Under the pieces are notes generated by a model. It worked only from the letters and a program-made list of their open reading frames with translations. It had not been told where the DNA came from and did not search any database. 64,000 nt of DNA from Granulosicoccus sp964390335. GTDB taxonomy: Bacteria > Pseudomonadota > Gammaproteobacteria > Granulosicoccales > Granulosicoccaceae. Shown piece by piece: positions 53,808 through 63,769 of the stretch. The stretch covers positions 62,001 through 126,000 of the forward strand of contig CAYMHU010000006.1 of NCBI GenBank assembly GCA_964390335.1. The letters are read 5' to 3'. Numbering within the stretch: the first letter of the stretch is position 1; each line of letters begins with the position of its first letter. A program made the translations under genes and the position numbers.

Positions 53808-54497
53808 ATGACACTTATCGTCCTAGTCAGACACGGACAGGCATCTGCCGGCACTGAAAACTACGATCAGCTTTCGGACGTCGGGCAAAAACAGGCTGCG
53901 TTATTGGGCGCACACTGGCACGCAGATCAATTCAAGCCGGTAGCAGCTTTCAGCGGTACATTACAACGTCAACAACACACAGCTGAACTGGCGCTTAATA
54001 AAGCTAATTTAAACCTGAACACAAATACACTTGCCGATCTGGATGAATACGATCACAACAAAATAGATGCTTTATTCGCAAACGGTGTGAGTAGTGTGGG
54101 AGCTCAAGCGCTAAGCTTTGAACAGTACGCCAATATTATGCATAACTGGCGTAACGCCAAACATTCCGAGCTAGACGGCACGATGACCTGGCAAGAATTT
54201 TCAGAACGCGGCTGGGATGCAATTCAACACCAAGCCAGGCAATTCACTTCAAGCGAAGCAACTAGCAACGCAAGCGATACACCCATCGTGTTTTTTACGT
54301 CTGCCGGCGTTATTGCATCGGTGCTGATGCATGCAATGAACCTGACTTTTGATCGAGCTCTGGATGCAATGTGGCACACACGCAATGCATCGTTAACCAC
54401 ATTCAGGTATCACCCGGAACGAACTCGCTTGTTGGAATACAACAGTATTTCGCATTTAAGTGTTGCGTACGATAAATCGCTTATTACGCATATCTGA
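53808..54497 (+). CDS. Histidine phosphatase family protein (phosphoglycerate-mutase-like)
   Basis: A 229-residue RHG-family phosphatase. LIVLVRHGQASAG carries the catalytic His; AAFSGTLQRQQHTAEL holds the second Arg and His, and FFTSAGVIASVLMHAM a late conserved segment. Such proteins dephosphorylate small molecules or phosphohistidine proteins; the substrate is unknown. It stands alone, convergent with the ABC ATPase gene. Confidence 0.88.
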   Translation: MTLIVLVRHGQASAGTENYDQLSDVGQKQAALLGAHWHADQFKPVAAFSGTLQRQQHTAELALNKANLNLNTNTLADLDEYDHNKIDALFANGVSSVGAQALSFEQYANIMHNWRNAKHSELDGTMTWQEFSERGWDAIQHQARQFTSSEATSNASDTPIVFFTSAGVIASVLMHAMNLTFDRALDAMWHTRNASLTTFRYHPERTRLLEYNSISHLSVAYDKSLITHI

Positions 54498-54551
54498 CTT
54501 AATACGCAACTAAATACGTCACTAATTGTGCGGTTGGATGCTGAATTGCAG

Positions 54552-55661
54552 TTAGGCCACGCTCTGCTTACCAGCAGCTGTTAATCGTTTAAATGCCACA
54601 CCGGCATCATCAAACAAATAACAATTCTCTGTTAATACATTAATTTGCACATTGTCGCCGCTTTGCGTTGCATCGAGCCCGGCACGCTGTACCACAAAGT
54701 TATCAATTCCAGCACATTGTCCGTATAAATAAGTGCTGCCACCGAGCCGCTCGGCTACATCAACCTGCAGTGGTAGCGAGAAATCACCTACATCATTACC
54801 AAGCTCTTCTGGGCGCATACCCAGAGTCACTTTGCTACCGACAGTACCGTGCGCGGCATTAACCGGTATGGAAACTGAAGTACCGTTGACATCAATGACT
54901 GCATTGTTACTGTTTGCTTCCACCAAGGTTGTTTCTACAAAATTCATTCTTGGTGAGCCAATAAAGCCTGCAACAAATAAGTTGTCAGGATGATGATAAA
55001 GCTCTAACGGTGAACCCACTTGCTCAACTAGACCATCGCGTAGCACAACAATTTTATCTGCCATTGTCATGGCTTCTACTTGATCGTGAGTAACATAAAT
55101 CATGGTGGCACCAAGCTGTTTATGCAAACGTGCAATTTGCAGTCGCATCTCTACACGTAGCTCGGCATCCAGATTGGATAAAGGCTCATCGAATAAGAAC
55201 ACGTCTGGATCGCGGACGATGGCGCGACCTATGGCAACCCGTTGTCGTTGTCCACCGGACATGCTGCGAGGTTTACGATCGAGTAGATTCTCAAGTTGCA
55301 GCGTTTTGGCTGCCTGCATGACTTTATCGTTGATGACTTGCTTGTCAACGCCATTCATACGCAAACCGAAACCCATGTTCTCGGCAACCGTCATATGGGG
55401 ATACAAAGCATAAGATTGAAATACCATAGCGATGCCACGATCAACTGCGGCTACATCGGTAACATCTCTGTCTTTGATATGCACTTCGCCTTCGCTTAAT
55501 TCCTCCAAGCCTGCAATCATGCGTAGCAAGGTGGATTTTCCGCACCCGGAAGGTCCGACAAAAACGATAAATTCTCCACTATCGAGCTTGAGGTCGATAC
55601 CGTGGATGACGGCGACATTGCCAAAACGTTTAACCGCTTTCTTAAACTCTACATTTGCCAT
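54552..55661 (-). CDS. Sugar ABC transporter ATP-binding protein (MalK/UgpC family)
   Basis: A 369-residue ATPase of the carbohydrate CUT1 family. It has Walker A FVGPSGCGKSTLLRM, Q-loop VFQSYALYPHMTVAEN, signature LLDRKPRSMSGGQRQRVAIG and Walker B DVFLFDEPLSNLDAEL. The C-terminal MalK-type OB/TOBE domains (about 240-365) include VTLGMRPEELGNDVG. It should power the sugar importer whose binding protein is at 62424; its gene is divergent from the alpha-galactosidase operon. In CUT1 systems one ATPase may serve several importers. Confidence 0.93.
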   Translation of the reverse strand: MANVEFKKAVKRFGNVAVIHGIDLKLDSGEFIVFVGPSGCGKSTLLRMIAGLEELSEGEVHIKDRDVTDVAAVDRGIAMVFQSYALYPHMTVAENMGFGLRMNGVDKQVINDKVMQAAKTLQLENLLDRKPRSMSGGQRQRVAIGRAIVRDPDVFLFDEPLSNLDAELRVEMRLQIARLHKQLGATMIYVTHDQVEAMTMADKIVVLRDGLVEQVGSPLELYHHPDNLFVAGFIGSPRMNFVETTLVEANSNNAVIDVNGTSVSIPVNAAHGTVGSKVTLGMRPEELGNDVGDFSLPLQVDVAERLGGSTYLYGQCAGIDNFVVQRAGLDATQSGDNVQINVLTENCYLFDDAGVAFKRLTAAGKQSVA

Positions 55662-55741
55662 CTGATCGATTCTTCTATTAGTGTTGGTAATCGGTGCCTG
55701 ATTATCAGCAGATCATTATTTGGTATGCAATTGTAAGTGTG

Positions 55742-55771
55742 TTGACAGTAATTGCGCAGGGCTTTTATACT
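55742..55771 (+). promoter_or_regulatory. Sigma-70 promoter of the galactoside operon
   Basis: TTGACA (55742-55747), an 18-base spacer and TATACT (55766-55771) form a near-consensus promoter, reading toward the alpha-galactosidase ATG at 55849 with a 5' leader of about 70 bases. No operator could be assigned, and no regulator gene is in the window. Confidence 0.75.
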
Positions 55772-55848
55772 TTTCCCCATTGCCTTATTGTTTCACCCTA
55801 TTCAAATAAGTGCAATTAACATCTGCATTTTAAAGGTTCCCGCGCTCG

Positions 55849-57984
55849 ATGCCTAACTTGCCCGCCCTGTTACGTCTTGATGGCAACGCATCCAGCCTGC
55901 TAATCGCCACACAATCCTCGATTCCACAGCTGGCCTGGTTTGGGGAAAAACTGGCTTCTGGCATCACAGCTAACATGCTGGGTAATCTCAGTAATGCCGC
56001 GCATAGTTTTGCCGCCATAGACGAGCGTGCTATTACCGGTTTATTTCCGCAGCTTTCCTCGGGCTACATGGGCTCTCCGGGATTAATCGGGCATCGGCAA
56101 AATCAGCACGCCGCACACAAGTTTGAGGCAACCGCTGCGCAGATAAATGAAAATGAACTCACCCTGACCTTAACCGATGATAATGCCGAGCTTGAACTGA
56201 CCATCACCATCTCGTTACATGCAAACAGCGATGTCGCCAGTATAAGCACTCGATTACTGAACTTAGGTAACACTGACTACTCAGTTAATTGGCTGGCCAG
56301 TGCAACTCTGCCACTGCCAAGTCATTACTCACACTGCATTTCACAACACGGCCGTTGGGGCCAAGAGAACCAGTCGTACAAGCGCCGAATCGGTCCCGGC
56401 CGCATCGACATCAGCAATCAGCATGGACGCACGGGTCACGAACATAACCCTAGCCTTATCTGCTGCGAACAGAATCTCAACGAAGACTCCGGCGATGCGT
56501 TGTTTGTGCATATGGCATGGAGTGGCAACTACAGTTTTAAGATTGAACGACTGCACGATGGGGATGCCTATTGTCAGGTAGGTATGCTGTTAAATCCGGG
56601 CGAAGAAGTGCTTGCGCCTGGTGAAACCTTGCATTGCCCAACCGTGCACTTTGCGCGTGCTCAAGGTCTTAATGCCTGTTCTCAACGCTTCCATCAATTC
56701 GCGCGTGAAGCCATATTGCCTGCATGGACACGAAAACCCAGACCCGTGCACGCCAACAGCTGGGAGGCGATGTATTTCGACTTACAAGATGAAAACTTGT
56801 GTTCACTTGTAGACGCTGCAGCCAGCATCGGTGCCGAGCGATTTGTGTTGGACGACGGGTGGTTTATCAATCGGCGTGACGATACAGCCGGATTAGGTGA
56901 CTGGACTGTCGATACCAAAGTGTTTCCAAACGGCTTAAATCCGTTGGTAACCCATATCAGGCAACACAACATGCAATTCGGATTATGGTTTGAACCCGAA
57001 ATGGTGAATCCCAACAGTAATTTGTATCGCAATCATCCCGAATGGGCGTTGCACTTTAATCATATCGATACACCACTGGCCCGCAATCAATTGGTGCTGG
57101 ATGTAGCGCGAGATGATGTTAGCAACTACTTGTTTGAACACATTACCGCGTTAGTCAAAGAGTATGAAATCGATTACATCAAATGGGATATGAATCGGGA
57201 TTTGGTTTTGGCTGGTGACGGTACGCACTACAAAGCTTCCAAACAACCACCTGCTGTTTACGCATTGATGGCAAGAATAATGGAAGCCTGCCCTGCGCTC
57301 GAAATTGAAAGTTGCGCATCCGGTGGCGCGCGCTGTGACCTCGCGGTGTTGAAACAGACTGGTCGTATCTGGGCTTCCGATAATATCGATCCGATTGCAC
57401 GCGCGTCGATACAGCAAGGTTTCCTACGATTCTTTCCAAACGAAATCATGGGTGCACACGTTGGTCACGAGCATGCACATTTAACGGGTCGCGGTACGAA
57501 TCTACACACACGATCAGTCCTAGCTTTGCAAGGTCAGTTTGGCTTTGAGTTGGACGCCCGCAAGCTCGATAAAGCCGACATAGCCACCCTTAATCATTAC
57601 ACCACACTGTACAAAACACATCGAAACTGGCTAAGCGAAGCGACGTATTGGCAACTGCCTACAAACCATGAAAACCTGATTGCTAACGGTCAGGTACGAG
57701 CGAATAAACAGGAAGCGCTGTACAGCATCGTGCTGATAGATAGCCTTAATCACACGCGACCAGGTATGCAACGCCTGCGCGGTCTCGATGCAACCAAGCA
57801 CTACGCAGTCAGTTTGGTCAGCACCAACTCAGACGACATCAAAGTGTTTAATCGCACGTTGCCCGATTGGTGTACCGAGCCTGTTACCACCACCGGCGAA
57901 CTACTGCATAGCATTGGCATCCCATTACCGGTATTACCTCCGCAGGCAGCCATACTCATTCATTGTAGAGAGATAACAACGTAA
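55849..57984 (+). CDS. Alpha-galactosidase, GH36
   Basis: A 711-residue cytoplasmic GH36 enzyme. It has an N-terminal beta-supersandwich (about 1-320), a central TIM barrel with FVLDDGWFINRRDDTAGLGD, and the nucleophile Asp447 in YIKWDMNRDL. The acid/base Asp511 lies in IWASDNIDPIAR, and SCASGGARCD is a family signature. It releases terminal alpha-galactose from oligosaccharides such as melibiose or raffinose-type sugars. No signal peptide, so the substrate must first be imported. It opens the operon galactosidase-galK-galT-beta-galactosidase-SBP; galK begins on the base after its stop. Confidence 0.93.
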   Translation: MPNLPALLRLDGNASSLLIATQSSIPQLAWFGEKLASGITANMLGNLSNAAHSFAAIDERAITGLFPQLSSGYMGSPGLIGHRQNQHAAHKFEATAAQINENELTLTLTDDNAELELTITISLHANSDVASISTRLLNLGNTDYSVNWLASATLPLPSHYSHCISQHGRWGQENQSYKRRIGPGRIDISNQHGRTGHEHNPSLICCEQNLNEDSGDALFVHMAWSGNYSFKIERLHDGDAYCQVGMLLNPGEEVLAPGETLHCPTVHFARAQGLNACSQRFHQFAREAILPAWTRKPRPVHANSWEAMYFDLQDENLCSLVDAAASIGAERFVLDDGWFINRRDDTAGLGDWTVDTKVFPNGLNPLVTHIRQHNMQFGLWFEPEMVNPNSNLYRNHPEWALHFNHIDTPLARNQLVLDVARDDVSNYLFEHITALVKEYEIDYIKWDMNRDLVLAGDGTHYKASKQPPAVYALMARIMEACPALEIESCASGGARCDLAVLKQTGRIWASDNIDPIARASIQQGFLRFFPNEIMGAHVGHEHAHLTGRGTNLHTRSVLALQGQFGFELDARKLDKADIATLNHYTTLYKTHRNWLSEATYWQLPTNHENLIANGQVRANKQEALYSIVLIDSLNHTRPGMQRLRGLDATKHYAVSLVSTNSDDIKVFNRTLPDWCTEPVTTTGELLHSIGIPLPVLPPQAAILIHCREITT

Positions 57985-59172
57985 ATGACTTCCGATGTCA
58001 CAGGGTTTGACGAACAGGACTTGCTGGCACGTTTTAACCAACGCTTTGGCTCTACCAAAGACTGCTTTCATTTTTTTAGTCCGGGCCGGGTCAATTTAAT
58101 TGGCGATCACACAGACTATACCGGCGGCGTGGTGTTGCCTTGTGGTATCGATACAGGCACAAGGTTACTCATTCAAAAAACCCCTGACCAACGATTCAGG
58201 TTCGAATCCACTAACTTCGACTACACCGCCGATTTAAGTATTGAACAAATTGCTCATACACACGGTAAAAACTGGATCAACTATCCGCTCGGGGTCATTG
58301 ATCAGTTCCGACAAAAAGGGTTTGAAATTAGTGGCATTAATTGCGTGTTTTCGGGCAATGTGCCGAATGGCGCGGGCTTAAGCTCGTCAGCATCTATTGA
58401 AGTTGTAACCGCATTTGCCATTAATGAGTTGTTTGATTGCCAGCTACCGTTGATTGAGCTTGTAAAAATATCCATGGCTGCTGAGAACGAATTTGTCGGC
58501 ATGCAATGCGGGATCATGGATCAATTTGCCGTCACTATGGCGCAACAAAATCACGCCATGTTCTTAAACTGCGAATCGCTGGATTATCAACAAGTACCCC
58601 TCAATTTAGGCGAATACAATATTGTGCTGGCCAATACCAATCAACGCAGGGAATTAGACGGCTCCGCATACAACGAGCGTGTAGCGCAATGCGCACAAGC
58701 ACTCAGTATTGTGCAACAAGCTCTGCCTGTTAAGTCGCTCGGTGAATTGCGTATCGAACAACTGCAGTCACACATGCACTTGTTCGAAAACGATAATCTT
58801 GCATTGTTACGAGCGCAGCATGTGTGCGGTGAGAACGCCAGGGTAAACTCGGCCGTACACGTGCTTAAGCAGGGAGACATCGCCGCTTTCGGGAAACTCA
58901 TGAATGAATCCCACAACTCCCTACGCGATCTATACCATGTTTCAAGCGAACCACTAGACAGCTTGGTCGCGATTGCTCGCAAGCAAGACGGCGTTGCGGG
59001 TGCGCGATTAACTGGCGCAGGTTTTGGGGGCTGTACCGTTAACTTGATTAAGCAGCAGGCAACTCAACAATTTATAGAGCTGGTTGGTCATGAATATCAG
59101 AACACAACCGGACTCACCGCCGATTTTTATGCAATAAAACCCGGCAATGGTGTGAGGCAACTGACACTATGA
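57985..59172 (+). CDS. galK: Galactokinase
   Basis: A 395-residue GHMP kinase. FSPGRVNLIGDHTDYTGGVV is the galactokinase signature, PNGAGLSSSASIEVVTAF the ATP loop and LTGAGFGGCTVNLI the third GHMP motif. It phosphorylates galactose at O1, the first Leloir step. It follows the alpha-galactosidase stop without a gap and overlaps galT by four bases. Confidence 0.97.
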   Translation: MTSDVTGFDEQDLLARFNQRFGSTKDCFHFFSPGRVNLIGDHTDYTGGVVLPCGIDTGTRLLIQKTPDQRFRFESTNFDYTADLSIEQIAHTHGKNWINYPLGVIDQFRQKGFEISGINCVFSGNVPNGAGLSSSASIEVVTAFAINELFDCQLPLIELVKISMAAENEFVGMQCGIMDQFAVTMAQQNHAMFLNCESLDYQQVPLNLGEYNIVLANTNQRRELDGSAYNERVAQCAQALSIVQQALPVKSLGELRIEQLQSHMHLFENDNLALLRAQHVCGENARVNSAVHVLKQGDIAAFGKLMNESHNSLRDLYHVSSEPLDSLVAIARKQDGVAGARLTGAGFGGCTVNLIKQQATQQFIELVGHEYQNTTGLTADFYAIKPGNGVRQLTL

Positions 59173-60212
59173 CAAGCGAAGCTTCAGCGAATTGGCAACG
59201 ACGTTGGCACCCGTTGTTGCAACAATGGGTCATCATCGCTGCAAACTCAGCGCAACGACCTTGGTCTGGTGCAATACAAAAAAACACCACGACAGCATTA
59301 CCCGAGCATGATCCTGACTGCTATTTGTGCCCGCGAGTGACTCGTGCATCGGGCAATAAAAACCCCGATTATAAAGGTGTTTTCGCATTCGATAATGACT
59401 TCGCCACCCTATCTCCCAATGCCCCACAAATTTCGCACAGCGACGACCCACTGCGTACAGTCGCTTCTGCCCAAGGTCAATGTCGGGTACTTGCGTGGTC
59501 AGAAAACCACAACGACACTTTGGCTTCACTCAGCGCCGACAAAATGATTGCAGTTGCAAAGCTTTGGCAACACGAATACAACACACTCAGCGGCGACCCC
59601 AATATTGAGCAGGTTTTAATATTCGAAAACAAAGGTACTGAAATAGGTGTATCCAATTTGCATCCGCACGGACAAATCTACGCCAGCAGTTTTGTTACCG
59701 AAACTGCTCAACGTATGCGAACCTCTCAAGCACAATACGCCGCAGCTAACGATGGTCACAGTATGCTGCAAAACATGCTGAATGATCCTCAATTGCAGCG
59801 CGAACTAATAGTAGAAAAAAATGAGTATTGGTCTGTAATAGTGCCGTTCGCAGCACGGTTCTCATACGAAACCTGGATAGTACCGCACCGGAAACTAAAT
59901 TCGGTTGCGCAAGCAAGCGATGCAGAAATCGAAGAACTCGCCTTATGCTATCAGCGTCAAGTTCAACGTTACGATACATTGTTTCAACGCTCGGCACCCA
60001 ACATTACGCTGTTACACAACGCGCCATGCGACAACAATGCGGATAACCAGCACTGGTGTTTTCATATAGCATTTCATCCGCCATTGCGAGACTCAGAAAA
60101 GCTAAAATACCTGGCTGGGTTTGAATCTGGCAGTAATAATATTGTTAATCCGATGCAGCCCGAACACGCAGCTGCGCAACTACGCAGTATCACAACTATG
60201 CGGCAATCATGA
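59169..60212 (+). CDS. galT: Galactose-1-phosphate uridylyltransferase
   Basis: A 347-residue HIT-superfamily enzyme. The catalytic loop is VSNLHPHGQIYASSF, with nucleophilic His in HPH; zinc-type Cys appear in CYLCPRVTRASGN. RRWHPLLQQWVIIAANSAQRP at the N-terminus is typical. It swaps UMP between UDP-glucose and galactose-1-phosphate. GalE, which completes the Leloir cycle, is not in the window. Overlaps galK by four and the beta-galactosidase by four bases, so translation is coupled. Confidence 0.96.
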   Translation: MTSEASANWQRRWHPLLQQWVIIAANSAQRPWSGAIQKNTTTALPEHDPDCYLCPRVTRASGNKNPDYKGVFAFDNDFATLSPNAPQISHSDDPLRTVASAQGQCRVLAWSENHNDTLASLSADKMIAVAKLWQHEYNTLSGDPNIEQVLIFENKGTEIGVSNLHPHGQIYASSFVTETAQRMRTSQAQYAAANDGHSMLQNMLNDPQLQRELIVEKNEYWSVIVPFAARFSYETWIVPHRKLNSVAQASDAEIEELALCYQRQVQRYDTLFQRSAPNITLLHNAPCDNNADNQHWCFHIAFHPPLRDSEKLKYLAGFESGSNNIVNPMQPEHAAAQLRSITTMRQS

Positions 60213-62167
60213 AAATCGGCGTCTGTTATTACCCGGAACACTGGCCTGAGTCCAATTGGGTTAACGATGCCAAACACATGAAAGATGTGGGTATCAAAAT
60301 TGTTCGCATTGGTGAATTCGCATGGTGTCGCTTCGAACCCGAACAAGATCACTACGACTTCGATTGGTTTACCCGCGCTATCGACACGCTGCACGATGCG
60401 GGACTGCAAGTTATCCTTGGCACACCAACCGCCACGCCACCCGCGTGGCTTATTCGCAATAACCCCCACATGCTGGCAGTGGGCGAAGACGGCCACACCC
60501 GTGATTTTGGCTCTCGGCGCCACTACTGTTTTTCATCCGAACCGTATAAACAGGAATGCAGTCGTATCGTGACCAAAATGGCCGAGCTCTACGGTGAGCA
60601 TCCCGCCGTGGTTGCCTGGCAAACGGATAATGAATACGGCTGCCACAGCACCACCATCAGTTATTCTGATGCGGCAATTAGCGCGTTTCAACAATGGTGC
60701 GAACAAACCTACAAAACCATTGATGCATTAAACGAAGCATGGGGCAATGTGTTTTGGAGTATGGAGTACCAACACTTCAACCAAATTGGCGCACCTGTGT
60801 TAGCGGTTACCGAAACCAACCCCGCGCATCGACTGGCCTACTGGCGATTTTCATCGAATCAAGTCAAACGATTCAATCAATTGCAATGCGATATTTTGCG
60901 CAAGTTGTCTCCGGGGCGCGATATCGTGCATAACTTTATGGGCAACTTTGTTGAGTTCGACCATTTCGATGTTGCAAAAGATTTAGACGTAGCCAGTTGG
61001 GATAACTACCCGTTAGGTTTCCTGACCCGCGATGGCGTCAACGCTGAAGATCAAACACACTTTTTGCGCACAGGTCACCCCGACTCCTCTGCGTTCCATC
61101 ATGAACTGTATCGAGCCTGTGGTACTGGCCGACTCTGGCTGATGGAGCAACAGCCCGGTCCTGTGAACTGGGCTCCTTACAACCCGGCACCACTGCCAGG
61201 CATGGTGCGCTTATGGGGCTGGGAAGCATTTGCGCATGGCGCGGAAGTAGTCAGCTATTTTCGCTGGAAGCAAGTACCGTATGCACAGGAGCAAATGCAC
61301 ACTGCTCTGTGTTTACCAAACGGTGACGAAGACGATGCGGCACGCGAAGTCAGAATCTTGGCCAAAGATCTTGAACAACTCGAACGGGTTAACACGATGA
61401 TGACACCGGCACCGGTCGCGCTCGTGTTTGATTACGCCGGCGATCAAGCGGCGCGTATTCAACAGCCCGATGGCATGAACTACGACCCCTTAATATTCAC
61501 GCAACGCGTGTATTCAGCACTACGACAGCTTGGCGTTACGGTAGATATTGTTCCCAGCGAAGCTGCGCTCGATCAATACAAACTGGTTTGTGTTCCAAAT
61601 GCAACGATATCGAACGCCACATTAACCAATACGCTGCAGCAACTTGATGTACCCATTATTCTTTTTCCGCGCACAGGCTCTAAAACGACTGAATGCTCAA
61701 TCCCCGCCGAACTGCCTCCGGGTGCGTTACAAGCACTCATCAATATAAAAATTACCCGGGTTGAATCACTGCCACCAGCAACGCAAATTCAAACAAACAA
61801 CCACACCGTGTTAATCGATTGGCGAGAACGCGTTGAGGCTGAGTTTGATGCTCACGAGCAATGCGCGGACGGCTGGGGGTTTCATTATCAACAACAAAAC
61901 GTGCACTATTTTAATGCCTGCCCGAGGCAAGAAGATTTAATCCAACTGTTGAGCGCTCGACTATCCGAAGCTGGTATACCAAATCAGGATCTAGGCGCAG
62001 GCTTACGCATTCAACGCTGTGGTGACTTAACCTTGGCATTTAATTACGGACCGGAACAAATTACAGTCAATGACGAAATATTAGCTAATTTTGGTTACAA
62101 GTCTGCAGATGGATTCGTACTCGGCACAAATAAGCTTAATCCTGCCGAATTGTGCGCGTGGATCTAA
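60209..62167 (+). CDS. Beta-galactosidase, GH42
   Basis: A 652-residue GH42 enzyme. It starts KIGVCYYPEHWPESNWVNDA; acid/base is Glu142 (WQTDNEYGCH), nucleophile is Glu313 (RLWLMEQQPGPVNW). The trimerisation domain and small C-terminal beta domain follow (about 400-652). It hydrolyses beta-galactosides such as lactose or galactan fragments. No signal peptide. Having alpha- and beta-galactosidase in one operon suggests feeding on mixed galactosides, for example of algal origin; that is inference. Confidence 0.94.
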   Translation: MKIGVCYYPEHWPESNWVNDAKHMKDVGIKIVRIGEFAWCRFEPEQDHYDFDWFTRAIDTLHDAGLQVILGTPTATPPAWLIRNNPHMLAVGEDGHTRDFGSRRHYCFSSEPYKQECSRIVTKMAELYGEHPAVVAWQTDNEYGCHSTTISYSDAAISAFQQWCEQTYKTIDALNEAWGNVFWSMEYQHFNQIGAPVLAVTETNPAHRLAYWRFSSNQVKRFNQLQCDILRKLSPGRDIVHNFMGNFVEFDHFDVAKDLDVASWDNYPLGFLTRDGVNAEDQTHFLRTGHPDSSAFHHELYRACGTGRLWLMEQQPGPVNWAPYNPAPLPGMVRLWGWEAFAHGAEVVSYFRWKQVPYAQEQMHTALCLPNGDEDDAAREVRILAKDLEQLERVNTMMTPAPVALVFDYAGDQAARIQQPDGMNYDPLIFTQRVYSALRQLGVTVDIVPSEAALDQYKLVCVPNATISNATLTNTLQQLDVPIILFPRTGSKTTECSIPAELPPGALQALINIKITRVESLPPATQIQTNNHTVLIDWRERVEAEFDAHEQCADGWGFHYQQQNVHYFNACPRQEDLIQLLSARLSEAGIPNQDLGAGLRIQRCGDLTLAFNYGPEQITVNDEILANFGYKSADGFVLGTNKLNPAELCAWI

Positions 62168-62423
62168 CTACAGTTTCAAGCTGGTACCGCGGTTGAAGTT
62201 TGTGATGAATTTGACGGGATTCGTTACGGAAAGGTACATTTTGTCTTCAAATACGTCCCAGATATCGTTATCCTGTCATCGCAGAACGACTATGACTCGA
62301 GCAGACCAGATTGTCACGAGCAAGCCTTGCCGCCAAGACAAGCGATAAGCTACGATACTCGTTGTTGTTTACGAAGAAAAAACTATCTCAGTAATATTAC
62401 CGTCCAAAGGAGGACGAAACACT

Positions 62424-63662
62424 ATGTCTTTACGCTTGACCAAACTAGCACTTAGTGCAGCGTTGGGCAGCCTGTTTACAGGGTCTGTTCTAGCCAACGA
62501 ATTAATCATCACTTTCGATGATCTTAACCCGGATAAAAAAGCCGCTTACGAAGCAGCAGTTGCGGCGTTCGAAGCTGCGAACCCAGATATCAAAGTCACC
62601 GCAAATAATGGTGATCGTGAAGCTCACAAAGGCACAATCCGTAACGCACTGCAGAATGATGCACCTGACGTTATTACCTGGTATCCAGGTAATCGAATGG
62701 GCCCATTTGTTGATGCAGGCCTGTTTATGGATATCTCTGACCTTTGGGCGTCAGATCCAAACCTGTCAAAGAATTTCGAAGCTATCAAACCAACCATGAC
62801 TCGTGATGGCAAGCAGTGGGGCGTTCCCTACTCTTACTACCAATGGGGCGTGTATTACCGTAAAGACATCTATGACAAATTAGGTCTGACTGAACCAGCT
62901 ACTTGGGACGAGCTACTGACTAACTGCGATGCTTTGAAAGAGGCAGGTGTTACACCATTTACCATCGGTACACAGTACTTGTGGACAGCGGCTGGTGTGT
63001 TCGATTATCTGAACTTGCGAACTAACGGCTATGACGTACATAACGATCTGACCGCTGGTAAGATCAAATACACCGACCCTCGCATCCGCGAAACGTTCGC
63101 TAACTGGGAAGTTATGCTTGATCGTTGTTCTTTCGTTAGCACTCACGCAACAATGGATTGGCAGGCTGCAATCTCGCCGTTCCAAAAAGGCGATGCTGCC
63201 ATGTATGTAATGGGTAACTTCTCTGTAGGTCAGTACAAAGAAGCAGGTCTAACTGAAGATCAAATTGATTTCTTCCAGTTCCCTGAAATCACGCCAGGCC
63301 TACCACGTGCAGAAGAAGCACCAGCGGATGCGTTTTTTATCCCAGCTAAAGCCAAGAACGTTGAGAACGCCAAAAAGTTCCTAGCGTTTATTGCAACACC
63401 TGAAATTCAAGGTGAATGGAATAAGTCGATTGGTCAATTGCCACCAAACGCTGCTGCCGAAATCAACACCGATGACAAGTTCATCGTTGAAGGCATGGAG
63501 ACATTGTCAACAGCAGCAGGTCTTGCTCAGTTCTACGACAGAGATGCGCCAGCGGCGATGGCTAAAGCCGGAATGGAAGGCTTCCAAAAGTTCATGCTTA
63601 ATCCGTCAGCCTTGGATGAAATTCTAGAAGGCCTCGATAAGGTTCAAGCAGAAGTATATTAG
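62424..63662 (+). CDS. Sugar ABC transporter substrate-binding protein
   Basis: A 412-residue CUT1-type binding protein. Signal peptide KLALSAALGSLFTGSVLA, then a mature domain with PDVITWYPGNRMGPFVDAGL, GVPYSYYQWGVYYRKDIYD and DAFFIPAKAKNVENAKKFL. A strong AGGAGG site (62408-62413) precedes the ATG. The 256 bases before it hold no gene; a separate promoter is likely there, since binding proteins are made in excess. It presumably captures galactosides for the enzymes upstream. Confidence 0.93.
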   Translation: MSLRLTKLALSAALGSLFTGSVLANELIITFDDLNPDKKAAYEAAVAAFEAANPDIKVTANNGDREAHKGTIRNALQNDAPDVITWYPGNRMGPFVDAGLFMDISDLWASDPNLSKNFEAIKPTMTRDGKQWGVPYSYYQWGVYYRKDIYDKLGLTEPATWDELLTNCDALKEAGVTPFTIGTQYLWTAAGVFDYLNLRTNGYDVHNDLTAGKIKYTDPRIRETFANWEVMLDRCSFVSTHATMDWQAAISPFQKGDAAMYVMGNFSVGQYKEAGLTEDQIDFFQFPEITPGLPRAEEAPADAFFIPAKAKNVENAKKFLAFIATPEIQGEWNKSIGQLPPNAAAEINTDDKFIVEGMETLSTAAGLAQFYDRDAPAAMAKAGMEGFQKFMLNPSALDEILEGLDKVQAEVY

Positions 63663-63672
63663 TATCAGCAAC

Positions 63673-63709
63673 AAGGCCGGCAGCGATTGTTGCCGGCTTT
63701 GTTTTTTTG
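63673..63709 (+). terminator. Stem-loop terminator or attenuator after the binding-protein gene
   Basis: AAGGCCGGCA-loop-TGCCGGCTTT followed by GTTTTTTT is a textbook intrinsic terminator. Placed between the binding protein and the next membrane gene, it probably reduces read-through so the binding protein exceeds the permease. Confidence 0.85.
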
Positions 63710-63769
63710 TTTGTTGCTACCCCCCTTCAGTAGTTCGTATGTTTCCCAGTTGCGGTATCGGAGAGCGTA